From NCBI GenBank assembly GCA_964459325.1, contig CAYWKU010000011.1, positions 1 to 64,000 of the forward strand: 64,000 nucleotides of DNA. Direction: 5' to 3'. The position numbers and the translations under genes were made by a program. The notes beneath the pieces are model-generated. The model saw nothing but the letters and a program-made list of their open reading frames with translations, was not told the DNA's origin and searched no databases. The stretch comes from CAYWKU01 sp964459325 (GTDB lineage Bacteria > RBG-13-61-14 > CAYWKU01). Every line of letters begins with the position of its first letter. The stretch's first letter is position 1. Shown here one piece after another: positions 51,657 through 59,876 of the stretch.

Positions 51657-54029
51657 TCAGCGTAAATAGCCCAGCGCTTTCAGCTTTTCCTTTTCTTCCG
51701 GCCTTATTTTAGTGATTCCATGCTCGCCCCGCGGAGGCAGTGGGTAAGGCTCTATCAGCTTTATCAGCTTTCCCACAACATGCGGGCTTGTTGGAGCCAG
51801 GTTCCTCTTTTCCCGGTAGTCGGTTTCCAGATTATAAAGTTCATTTTCAACCGGTCCGTCTCTGTCATTATTTATAATTAATTTAAAGTTGCCTTCGATA
51901 ACGCTTCTCATACTGTAGTTGCCCCCGATAAAGTCCAGATGCTCGGCGACCACGGAAGGCGGACCTATCTTCTTCCCGGACAGCAGGTTTTCTCCGGGCA
52001 ACATGCCTTCGGCCCCTGAACCGGATTCTTCCAGCAAAGTTGCCGGTAAATCGGCCAGGCTTACCGGGCGGGTTATCCTCCTTTTCCCGCCACTCGGCTC
52101 CGGAGGTATAATTATCAGCGGCACGTGAATGGTGGTGTTATATAAATTATATCCATGCCCCCAACGGTTGTGTTCCATAAACTCTTCGCCGTGGTCGGAG
52201 GTCAGGACAAGCAGGGTTTTTTGGAGAGAATTTATCCGGTTGAGTTTCACACCCCCCAGCACTTTTCGCATTGCCCTGTCAACCCTTAATATTTCACCGT
52301 CGTAGCGGTTAATCATGGAATTCAGTATCCATTTTTTGTGAATTTTTCTTAACCTGGCCCAGGCATGAAAGTAAGAATCGAGTTGTACCGTGAAACTTAA
52401 AAGGGAAAGAGGAAGGCTCACCATATCCGTCGAGTTTCCGAAAGGACTCATCATGGCCGTATATGCCCAATGCGGGTCGAAGTAGTGAAGGTAAAGAAAA
52501 AACGGTTGCTTTCCCTCCGCCCGCTTTATCCAGTTTAAGGACTTACGGGTAATCCATGAAGTACTTTTTGCAAATATATATCGGGGCGGTATATGATGAA
52601 ATTCATCGAACCCCTGTTCAAAAGCAGCGGCGGATGAAACCAGCGGATTGGCGGAGATGGCCGCCGTGTGATAACCGCGTTGGTCGAGGCATTCGGGGAG
52701 AGTCAGATTCTCGCGAGCCAGTCTTACCTTTGCTCCCGTAACGCCGTGCCCGGAAGGTAATTTGCCGGTTAACAGGGTGGCTACCGAGGGAGTGGTATAG
52801 GAAGAGGCGCTGTAAGCGTTTTCAAACACCACCCCCTTTCGAGATAAATTCTCAAGATACGGTGAAGTGTTCCTTTGGTATCCATGATGGGAAAGGTGGT
52901 CCGCCCTCATGGAATCGAATACAACCAGAATTACATTTTCCGCCCGGGCAGGGGGGGAATTTTCCAGCCCGGGTTTAGAAAGATAAACATATGAATCCTC
53001 TTCCGCCTTTTCTTCCCCCTCCGGTGACCAATCCGCCACCTGGATTATCAGGGCCGCCTTCGATTGCATGAGCATAGGCGCCTCGCAACGGATATCCTCC
53101 CAACGAGTTTTATCCCTTTTGAAATACCAAACCCCTATTTTATGAAGCTTTCCCCTTTCGCTCCTCAAAAACGCGCTTAATTGATATCCGCCCTTCCCTT
53201 TCTCTATACCCACCGCCACGTTAAAAACCGGACGCGGCGGCACTGAAACCGCCTTTTTCACCGAATGATTCGACGGCAGGGCCATCGCGGGTCGGGATTC
53301 CCCGTTGAGCTCCACCCTCAAGCCGCTGTACCTTTTCCTGCCTTTTATATCTATGTTATAATATTTATTTTTATCTCCTATTCGATAGGTGCTCAGTGTT
53401 TCAGGCGCTCGCGGCAGAAAAGTCGCCGAGGCCGGTATCAAAACCATGCAGGCCAGCACGACAGCAATCGCTCCTGGCACATTTCTTTTGACGGGGACAT
53501 TGAGCAGGGTCAGGTAAAGAAAAAATAATCCGCTTATACCCAGAAATATCAGTATTACAATATACAGAGACACTTTATTATATGATGCCAACACCCATAC
53601 CGCCCCAGGCGTTACAGAGCCCAATACTCTCGATATCCACGCCATAAACCTGCCGCTTCCACCGGCCATCCACGTAAATACGGTCGACTTGGCCAGAATA
53701 TACGCCAGAATGGATATGGTTATTATTGCCCATATGGAAGAAGAAAATATATATATTCCATTCATAACAAGTATTGAAATCCAAAGGCCCGGCAGCGCCA
53801 GAACATCGAGAATTCTTCCCTTAACCGGGGACAGATTCAGTGTTTTTCCGAAGTAAAGCCACTTGAAGTACCACAGCAGCACCAGCATAATTCCCACGAT
53901 AAATAAGCCCGAAAATGTCCAAAAGGGCTGCCCCGCGGCGATTGCAAAAACAAGCGCGCCCAGCAAAGCCCCGTGCAGGAAATGCAATACTCCGACCAGT
54001 AATTCTCCGACCTTATACTTCATCTTCAT
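51657..54029 (-). CDS. Membrane sulfatase-superfamily protein (Thr nucleophile)
   Basis: A 790-aa protein. The first 250 residues hold six or seven transmembrane helices. A periplasmic alkaline-phosphatase/sulfatase-fold domain follows, with metal ligands in VVFDSMRAD, the nucleophile region SYTTPSVATLLTG and LTSDHGEEF. The canonical Cys/Ser-x-Pro-x-Arg that is converted to formylglycine is replaced by TTPSV, so this is not a standard formylglycine sulfatase. A Thr nucleophile occurs in LtaS- and EptA-type phospho-transferases. Substrate unknown. ATG 54029 is chosen over the upstream frame that overlaps the cysteine desulfurase. Confidence 0.8.
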   Translation of the reverse strand: MKMKYKVGELLVGVLHFLHGALLGALVFAIAAGQPFWTFSGLFIVGIMLVLLWYFKWLYFGKTLNLSPVKGRILDVLALPGLWISILVMNGIYIFSSSIWAIITISILAYILAKSTVFTWMAGGSGRFMAWISRVLGSVTPGAVWVLASYNKVSLYIVILIFLGISGLFFLYLTLLNVPVKRNVPGAIAVVLACMVLIPASATFLPRAPETLSTYRIGDKNKYYNIDIKGRKRYSGLRVELNGESRPAMALPSNHSVKKAVSVPPRPVFNVAVGIEKGKGGYQLSAFLRSERGKLHKIGVWYFKRDKTRWEDIRCEAPMLMQSKAALIIQVADWSPEGEEKAEEDSYVYLSKPGLENSPPARAENVILVVFDSMRADHLSHHGYQRNTSPYLENLSRKGVVFENAYSASSYTTPSVATLLTGKLPSGHGVTGAKVRLARENLTLPECLDQRGYHTAAISANPLVSSAAAFEQGFDEFHHIPPRYIFAKSTSWITRKSLNWIKRAEGKQPFFLYLHYFDPHWAYTAMMSPFGNSTDMVSLPLSLLSFTVQLDSYFHAWARLRKIHKKWILNSMINRYDGEILRVDRAMRKVLGGVKLNRINSLQKTLLVLTSDHGEEFMEHNRWGHGYNLYNTTIHVPLIIIPPEPSGGKRRITRPVSLADLPATLLEESGSGAEGMLPGENLLSGKKIGPPSVVAEHLDFIGGNYSMRSVIEGNFKLIINNDRDGPVENELYNLETDYREKRNLAPTSPHVVGKLIKLIEPYPLPPRGEHGITKIRPEEKEKLKALGYLR

Positions 54030-54054
54030 TGTATCAGATGGAGACGGGAATCTT

Positions 54055-55230
54055 TCAGCAGGCTGATTTCTTATCCCGATACAAGGGGCTGAAGGAGCGC
54101 AATCTTTCCACCACCCGCGGCAGCACCTCCAGCACGTAATCGATTTCATCTTCGGTGGTATCCTTGCCGAGGCTCAGCCTGGCGGCGCCCCTCATGCGTT
54201 CATAGCCGAACCCCATAGCCTGCATTACGTGGCTCGGCTCCTCGGAGCCGGTGGAACAAGCGCTCCCCGAGCTTACCGCCACCCCCTCCATGTCCAGCGT
54301 CAACAGCACCGCTTCCCCTTCCACCGAGCCGAAGCTCACGTTCAGGGTGTTGGGAGAACGATGCTCGGGATGGCCGTTTAGCCCGACATCATCAACCTTA
54401 GCAAATATTCCCTTTTCCAGCTTATCCCGAAGCCTTCGTATCCTTTCCGAAGCCTCCGACAACTCGGCCTTTGCCAACTCGCACGCCGTACCCAGGGCCA
54501 CCGCGCCGGCCACGTTTGCGGTGCCCGCCCTTCGGCCTTCTTCCTGGCCGCCGCCGTGTATGAGGCTTTCCAGTTTGATTCCACCTCTTACGTAAAGGGC
54601 GCCGACGCCTTTGGGGGCATATATCTTGTGGCCCGATATTGAGAGCAGGTCGACGTTCAACTCGCTAACATCCAGCGGCAGTTTGCCTGCCGCCTGAACC
54701 GCGTCGGTATGAAAGAAAACCCTCCGCTTATTTGCTATGTCGGCCATCTCCTTGATGGGGAAAACGTTGCCGGTTTCGTTGTTTACCATCATTGCCGTTA
54801 CCAGGACGGTATCGTCCCTGAAAGCGTTCCGGTACTCATCCAGGTCTATCATCCCCTGTTCGTCTACAGGAAGATAAGTTACCGGATGGCCTGGCTTTTC
54901 CAGGTATCGGCACACTTCCAGGACCGCCGGATGCTCCACGGAGGTGGTTATTATATGCCGCCCTTTTTTATGGTGTTTCTCCACAATTCCTTTTATGGCC
55001 AGGTTGTTGGATTCGGAGCCGCATGAGGTGAAAACAATTTCGCCGGGTTTGGCGCCCAGAAAATCCGCCACCTGCTCGCGGGCCTTATCAAAATATTCCC
55101 GGGCTTCCTTCCCGGCCCAGTGCAGGCTGGAAGGGTTGCCCCAGTATTCGGTGAGAAGCGGCTCGACGGCCTCGAAAACCTCGAACCTTACCGGAGTGGT
55201 TGCGTTATAGTCAAGGTAAATGTTACTCAT
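54055..55230 (-). CDS. iscS: Cysteine desulfurase (NifS/IscS)
   Basis: A 391-aa PLP enzyme that takes sulfur from cysteine for Fe-S clusters and thio-cofactors. YLDYNATTPV opens the protein, the PLP lysine is K202 in SGHKIYAPKG, and the sulfur-carrying cysteine is C325 in SSGSACSTGS, with a long class I loop. NifS versus IscS cannot be separated by eye. The start overlaps cysE by 4 bp, tying cysteine synthesis to its use. No iscU or nifU neighbour is present. Confidence 0.94.
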   Translation of the reverse strand: MSNIYLDYNATTPVRFEVFEAVEPLLTEYWGNPSSLHWAGKEAREYFDKAREQVADFLGAKPGEIVFTSCGSESNNLAIKGIVEKHHKKGRHIITTSVEHPAVLEVCRYLEKPGHPVTYLPVDEQGMIDLDEYRNAFRDDTVLVTAMMVNNETGNVFPIKEMADIANKRRVFFHTDAVQAAGKLPLDVSELNVDLLSISGHKIYAPKGVGALYVRGGIKLESLIHGGGQEEGRRAGTANVAGAVALGTACELAKAELSEASERIRRLRDKLEKGIFAKVDDVGLNGHPEHRSPNTLNVSFGSVEGEAVLLTLDMEGVAVSSGSACSTGSEEPSHVMQAMGFGYERMRGAARLSLGKDTTEDEIDYVLEVLPRVVERLRSFSPLYRDKKSAC

Positions 55231-55931
55231 GGCAGCGTTTTCTTAACCTCCTGCGATTGTCCTTGCAAGCGCAATCCCTCGATTTCTTCCTGCAGTCGCT
55301 GAATTTCCTCTCTCATATCGGCTACCTGGTCGGCAAGCGACTGCAGTGCGCTGCATTCCGGGTCGGGGAGCCGGCCGTGCTCCAGGTCAAACGGCTCCCT
55401 GCACTCGTTCGGGTCGCGCGACACGATTCTGCCGGGAACTCCAACTACTGTGGAGTAAGGTGGCACGTCCCTGACAACCACTGAACCGGAGCCGATTTTG
55501 GAATGATGGCCAACATTTACCGGCCCCAATATTTTCGCTCCGGCCCCTATGGTAACGTGGTCTCCCACCGAAGGATGCCGCTTGGACTTGCGGGTACTGG
55601 TGCCACCCAGTGTCACCTGGTGATATATGGTCACATCATCGCCTATGTCGGCGGTCTCGCCTATCACCACGCCCATACCGTGGTCTACGAAAAATCGGCG
55701 GCCGATTTTCGCGCCGGGATGTATTTCAATGCCCGATATGGCTCGATTCAAATGGGAAATCGCGCGAGCGAGCAGCCTAAAGTTCTTACCCCAGAGTTTA
55801 TGAGCCACCCTGTGCAATATGATGGCGTGAAAACCGGGATAGAGAAGTATTATCTCCAGCGCATTTCTTGCCGCCGGGTCTCTCTGAAATGCGGTCTTTA
55901 TATCTTCCCTTATAGTTTTAATCATGTTCAA
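55227..55931 (-). CDS. cysE: Serine O-acetyltransferase
   Basis: A 234-aa left-handed beta-helix acyltransferase (EpsC/NifP type). It makes O-acetylserine for cysteine. Signature hexapeptides include HPGAKIGRRFFVDHG, VIGETADIGDDVTIYHQVTLGG and KILGPVNVGHHSKIG. A C-terminal coiled coil (QSLADQVADMREEIQRLQEE) goes beyond the usual end. It is coupled to the desulfurase by a 4-bp overlap, a nifS-cysE pairing also seen in nif regions. Confidence 0.94.
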   Translation of the reverse strand: MNMIKTIREDIKTAFQRDPAARNALEIILLYPGFHAIILHRVAHKLWGKNFRLLARAISHLNRAISGIEIHPGAKIGRRFFVDHGMGVVIGETADIGDDVTIYHQVTLGGTSTRKSKRHPSVGDHVTIGAGAKILGPVNVGHHSKIGSGSVVVRDVPPYSTVVGVPGRIVSRDPNECREPFDLEHGRLPDPECSALQSLADQVADMREEIQRLQEEIEGLRLQGQSQEVKKTLP

Positions 55932-55986
55932 CCTTACAACTCAATCTTCTTCCGTTTATCCTTAAATTATACAATTTAAAAGGAAT

Positions 55987-56550
55987 TTACTCCAACCAGG
56001 CCAGTTTTTCGGTGGAGGTATCGGCTTGCGCCCGGAGCACAAACTCGTCAGCCGATGGATTCACCTCCATCAATATATCCCCTTCCGAATGGTTCCATCT
56101 GGCGGAATAAGGCTCCTCGACCTTTTCTCCCTGTTTGCCGGTTTCGGGTGTACCGGAAATTTCATCCGGCTCCCCGAATTTCGGCTTCAACTCCGCCAGT
56201 AGCACGGAAAAAGTTTCCGCCCGAATGCCCGGTTCCTTGATTTCGGCCTTGTATGTAATCCCCTTGAGAGCTGGATTGCCGAAGAAGGGGTCCTTAAAGA
56301 ACAGCTTCATTTCCCCCGGTACCCCCGCCAGGAAAAACGGCGCCTTGGCAATTTTGAGCCCTTTTTGGGAGCCTTCGGCCTCCTTCAGCTCCTCTTGCTC
56401 CAAAACTTCCTTCACTTCCTGCCATGTCATCCCCCATTGCAACCCGTAAAGGAAGTACGAGCCTCGCTCTTTCCTCTGGCAGGAAACCACCGCTAGCATT
56501 ATACCCAGAAGTAATACGCAAACTACAACGCGGGTTCCGGCATTATTCAT
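55987..56550 (-). CDS. Lipoprotein of unknown function
   Basis: A 187-aa protein with lipobox VVSC about residue 24. A conserved-looking first segment, YFLYGLQWGMTWQEVKEVL, resembles the short repeat-like 'WG-x-T' domains that bind small ligands in periplasmic proteins, but no family can be named. AAGGAA lies eight bases before the ATG at 56550. It is 55 bp upstream of cysE in the same direction. Confidence 0.6.
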   Translation of the reverse strand: MNNAGTRVVVCVLLLGIMLAVVSCQRKERGSYFLYGLQWGMTWQEVKEVLEQEELKEAEGSQKGLKIAKAPFFLAGVPGEMKLFFKDPFFGNPALKGITYKAEIKEPGIRAETFSVLLAELKPKFGEPDEISGTPETGKQGEKVEEPYSARWNHSEGDILMEVNPSADEFVLRAQADTSTEKLAWLE

Positions 56551-56742
56551 GAACAAGTTCCTTTCCGTTCTTTCATCATGCCTTTTTCGGAATCAGGTTC
56601 CCTTTACCCTTATTATGGCACTGACAGCGGCTTTAGTCTACATGCCGGAAAAACTTATTTTGTTCCCGGCTTTGAGAAATTATTATAGCAGCTATTGGAA
56701 ATGAATAAAAATGTGGACGGGGAATAAGCAGATAATTGATAA

Positions 56743-56776
56743 GGGCGAGGCGCTCGTCGTGCCCCGCCCTTTTTTG
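56743..56776. terminator. Intrinsic terminator between two lipoprotein genes
   Basis: GGGCGAGGC and GCCCCGCCC form a GC-rich stem with an 8-base loop, followed on the plus strand by TTTTTT. On the minus strand, where the genes run, the tail is only TTATCAATTAT. It probably ends the anti-sigma operon's last gene, although its T-run faces the other way. Confidence 0.55.
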
Positions 56777-56786
56777 ACGGCTTTCC

Positions 56787-57509
56787 CTAAAACCTTTTGT
56801 AGGCGGTCTGACCGGTAACTCGCTCGAACCAGGCCTTTATTACTCCGTTGCGGTCGTTTTCGTACTTTTCCAACTCTTTCTTCACCTGTTTCAGGCGCTG
56901 CTCGACCGTTTCCACCCGTTTGTGCATAACTTCCCGTTTAAGCTCGTAGACCTGCCCCAGCTTTTTGTTTATGGTTTCCTCGAGCTCCTTTTTCTTTGCA
57001 TCGTCCGTAGCACTCCGATATTCCATTCCGAGTCCGCGGATTTCCTGTTTCAGCGAGCGCAACTCATCCGCTTTTTTTGCGAATTCGGGATTCGTCGTGA
57101 CTCGAGGTCCCCCGCGCTCTCCTTTCATACCACCGCGAGATGTACCCGGCCCCATATGTCCCGGCTTTCTACCGGGTCTCATGCGACCGCTCTTCCCGGC
57201 GAGCCCTTTGTCGGGTCCCATCCGACCGGAACCGCCGCGGCCTCCCGGGCCAATGCCCATCATAGCGCCGCAACCCAGTTCGGGGTTCTGCCTGCAAACC
57301 CTCATCATCATGCGGGCCTGCTCGGGATGCTCTTTGTTGAAATTGCGCCAGGCCTGCCGCCTCTGTGCAGGAGTATAAGCGGTGTCCTCCGTTTGCTCGG
57401 AGCTCACCTCTTTGCCCTGAGATTTGTCGGAAGCGGCGTCGCTCGTCCCCTGACACGCGAAAACCGCTACCAGAAATATTACGGTCGTCATAAGTACCAG
57501 CTTTCTCAT
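56787..57509 (-). CDS. Spy/CpxP-like periplasmic lipoprotein with Gly/Arg/Met-rich centre
   Basis: A 240-aa protein with lipobox VFAC. The first third has a conserved-looking PAQRRQAWRNFNKEHPEQARMMM. The middle (about 90-145) is low-complexity, rich in Gly, Arg, Met and Pro (GPGGRGGSGRMGPDKG). The last 90 residues are a long amphipathic coiled coil (LRSLKQEIRGLGMEY, VETVEQRLKQVKKELEKYE) as in Spy/CpxP/ZraP stress chaperones. AAGGAG eight bases upstream fixes the ATG at 57509. It ends the sigma/anti-sigma operon and is probably a target or sensor of that pathway. Metal binding by Met and His is possible. Confidence 0.65.
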   Translation of the reverse strand: MRKLVLMTTVIFLVAVFACQGTSDAASDKSQGKEVSSEQTEDTAYTPAQRRQAWRNFNKEHPEQARMMMRVCRQNPELGCGAMMGIGPGGRGGSGRMGPDKGLAGKSGRMRPGRKPGHMGPGTSRGGMKGERGGPRVTTNPEFAKKADELRSLKQEIRGLGMEYRSATDDAKKKELEETINKKLGQVYELKREVMHKRVETVEQRLKQVKKELEKYENDRNGVIKAWFERVTGQTAYKRF

Positions 57510-57536
57510 CTTTTCTGCTCCTTTCATCTGGTCGTA

Positions 57537-58058
57537 TTAAAATTGCTCCAAATCGGTCCGAATCTCGTCCAGCTCCGCCATCATGTTATCCAGCTCGTCC
57601 ATCATTCCCCCTTGCTCATCGGTTTCAGCCTCGGAAACCTTCCCGAGACCCGATGCATCATCCAACGTTGTCTCAATACCATCCAACCGGACTTCGATGC
57701 TTTCCGTTACCGTGTATCCGGCCGGCGGCTCCAGCCTTCCAAGCGGTACCGTCAACATCACCACCAGCGCCGCCGCCACAGCCAATGCCGCCATCGGCCT
57801 GAGCACTCCCGGCATTCTGACCGGAGTCTCATATCTCACAGGCAGTGTCCGCGCTTTGCCCGCTACAGTAAAATCGGTTGCTGATTCCACGGCGCGGTAG
57901 GATTCGAGCGTCTGCCGATGAAGCTCTAACCAGCGGCTGCATTCGGGGCAGGCTTGAAGGTGTTTTTCGAAGCCCCCGGGGTCGGGAGCTTCACCATAAA
58001 GGTACAAAATCAGCGTGGTGGACGATTCGGGGCATTCCATATTTCCCTTTTCTCCCAT
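57537..58058 (-). CDS. Anti-sigma factor with zinc-finger motif
   Basis: A 173-aa membrane protein. The N-terminal anti-sigma domain has H33-x3-C37-x2-C40 (HLQACPEC). A single helix near 88-103 (MAALAVAAALVVMLTVPL) crosses the membrane, and the periplasmic tail ends in an acidic, Met-rich segment with repeated MDELDNMMAELDEI. It should sequester the ECF sigma factor encoded 5 bp upstream and release it on envelope stress, by redox or metal input. Confidence 0.83.
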   Translation of the reverse strand: MGEKGNMECPESSTTLILYLYGEAPDPGGFEKHLQACPECSRWLELHRQTLESYRAVESATDFTVAGKARTLPVRYETPVRMPGVLRPMAALAVAAALVVMLTVPLGRLEPPAGYTVTESIEVRLDGIETTLDDASGLGKVSEAETDEQGGMMDELDNMMAELDEIRTDLEQF

Positions 58059-58063
58059 TTTAC

Positions 58064-58621
58064 TTACTCCTCCAGGGCCTTGCGCAGCTTTTTCAGGGCC
58101 GTGTGCATCTGGGTCAGGACAGTGCCCAACGGCCTGCCGGTGACTTCGCTTATCCGCGCGAAGCTCAAACCGGCTTCCTCCCTGAACAGAAAAACCTGCC
58201 GTTGCTCGGGGGTCAGCTCCCCCAACGCCTTCGATGCTCTCTCCAAGGTTTCCCGCGCTATTGCCGTACTTTCGGGGTCCTGAGATATATCGGCCCTTGC
58301 TTCGGGGTTATCCGTCACGGCATCTCTTGTCTTGCGTCTCAGGTGGTCAACCCCGAGCCGCATGGCGATAGTCCAGACCCAGCTTCGGAGGGGCCGGGAA
58401 GGGTCATACTTTCCGCGATGCCTTACCACCCGCTCGAGGGTTTCCTGGAAGATATCCTCGGCGGCGCTCTTGTCCCCCACCTGTTTGAGTATTGTCCCGT
58501 ACAGCGGCCCGCTTATTTTACTCAGAATAATTTCCATGGCTTCGGAGTTTCCGTTACGATATTCAACAAACAACTCCTCTTCGCTCTTTTTGCCCCGCGG
58601 ATACTCATCCATCTCTTCCAT
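58064..58621 (-). CDS. ECF-type RNA polymerase sigma factor
   Basis: A 185-aa sigma-70-family protein. Region 2 shows SAAEDIFQETLERVVRH and LRSWVWTIAMRLGVDHLRRK. Region 4 shows LGELTPEQRQVFLFREEAGLSFARISEVTGRPLGTV, given here in parts as the helix-turn-helix FARISEVTGRPLGTVLTQMH. It heads the operon with its anti-sigma and a Spy-like protein. Upstream on the same strand GGAAAC lies about 30-40 bases before the start, a possible ECF -35, but no clear -10 partner is seen. The opposite strand carries pfkA. Confidence 0.9.
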   Translation of the reverse strand: MEEMDEYPRGKKSEEELFVEYRNGNSEAMEIILSKISGPLYGTILKQVGDKSAAEDIFQETLERVVRHRGKYDPSRPLRSWVWTIAMRLGVDHLRRKTRDAVTDNPEARADISQDPESTAIARETLERASKALGELTPEQRQVFLFREEAGLSFARISEVTGRPLGTVLTQMHTALKKLRKALEE

Positions 58622-58708
58622 CCTTGAATACGAACATCATTACAAATTATTTTAAGCTTTTCCAAAATTTTTGCAGCAGTTTCCGATATTCCGTTTATTT
58701 CCGCCAAC

Positions 58709-58737
58709 TTGACCTGTCCGAAGGAAACGGCTACTTT
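58709..58737 (+). promoter_or_regulatory. Sigma-70-type promoter of pfkA
   Basis: TTGACC (58709-58714), a 17-base spacer and TACTTT (58732-58737), 33 bases before the pfkA ATG. It lies in the divergent gap with the ECF sigma gene. Confidence 0.5.
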
Positions 58738-58770
58738 GAGATGAACAAAAACCTCAAGGAGCGAAGTACA

Positions 58771-59868
58771 ATGCCTTCAGATGATATAAAACGAATTGGA
58801 GTTCTGACGGGAGGAGGCGACGCGCCGGGGTTGAATGCAGTTATTCGGTCTCTGGTCAAAACCTCCATAGATGTTTACGGCTGGGAAGTTTACGGTATCT
58901 TCGACGGTTACGAAGGATTAATGACACCGGGCAAGATAAAGCGCCTCGGCCTGGAAGACATCAAGGGAATACTGCACCTCGGTGGCACCATCCTGGGCAC
59001 CAGCAACCGCTCCAATCCGTTCAAAATGCCCAAAAAAGTAAATGATGAAATCACCTACACCGATGAGTCCGACAAGGTCATACAAACGGTAAATGAATAT
59101 CATCTGGACTGCGTGGCCGTCATCGGGGGCGACGGCACCTTGCTGCTGGGAGACCGTCTGCGACAGAAGGGCATGGAGATGGTCGGCATCCCCAAAACCA
59201 TTGACAACGACATCATGGCCACCGACTTCACTTTCGGCTTCGACAGCGCAGTGACCACCGCAATGGAGGCGATAGACAAAATACACACCACCGCCGAATC
59301 CCACCACCGGGTGATGATAGTGGAGGTGATGGGCCGGAACGTGGGCTGGATAGCACTTTACGCCGGGCTGGCATCCAGCGCGGACGTTATATTGATACCG
59401 GAAATCCCCTTCAATATCGAGGAAATCTCCAAAAAGGTGAAGGAAAGAGAACAGCAGGGAAGGCACTTCTGCGTCATAGTAATCGGTGAAGGCGCCCGCC
59501 CCAGGGGCGGCGACCAGATTTACCGGAAAAACGGCTCGGAAATAGATTACGGCAGACTCGGTGGAGTGGGGAATTTCCTGGCGGACAAACTGGCCAACCT
59601 CATAGAAAACGAAATTCGAGTAACTCAACTGGGACACGTGCAGCGCGGCGGCTCACCCACAAACGTAGACAGAATATTGGGCATGAGGTTCGGCTTCGCC
59701 GCCACCGAACTCATTGCGGAAAAGAAGTTCGGACACATGGTGGCTTTGCGAGGAAACGACCTCGTTACCGCCAAGCTGGACGAAGTGGTGGGCGAGCAAA
59801 AGTCCATTCCATTGGAGCATCCTCTCATAAAGATGGCTGAGGATATCGGCATCGAGTTCGGCCGATAA
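58771..59868 (+). CDS. pfkA: 6-phosphofructokinase
   Basis: A 365-aa phosphofructokinase of the PFK-A family, phosphorylating fructose 6-phosphate in glycolysis. Motifs are GVLTGGGDAPGLNAVIR, GGDGT (119-123) and PKTIDND (141-147), and the late GHVQRGGSP. Glycine in GGDGT suggests ATP rather than pyrophosphate as donor, while the Lys in PKTIDND is a trait shared with PPi enzymes; this combination marks the mixed 'group III' PFKs. ATG 58771 has AAGGAG nine bases upstream; the open frame begins earlier. Confidence 0.95.
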   Translation: MPSDDIKRIGVLTGGGDAPGLNAVIRSLVKTSIDVYGWEVYGIFDGYEGLMTPGKIKRLGLEDIKGILHLGGTILGTSNRSNPFKMPKKVNDEITYTDESDKVIQTVNEYHLDCVAVIGGDGTLLLGDRLRQKGMEMVGIPKTIDNDIMATDFTFGFDSAVTTAMEAIDKIHTTAESHHRVMIVEVMGRNVGWIALYAGLASSADVILIPEIPFNIEEISKKVKEREQQGRHFCVIVIGEGARPRGGDQIYRKNGSEIDYGRLGGVGNFLADKLANLIENEIRVTQLGHVQRGGSPTNVDRILGMRFGFAATELIAEKKFGHMVALRGNDLVTAKLDEVVGEQKSIPLEHPLIKMAEDIGIEFGR

Positions 59869-59876
59869 AATCGAAA

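Noticed and set aside
58622..58770. ECF-dependent autoregulatory promoter before the sigma gene
   Set aside because: GGAAAC is present as a -35 candidate but no matching -10 at 16-17 bases is seen.
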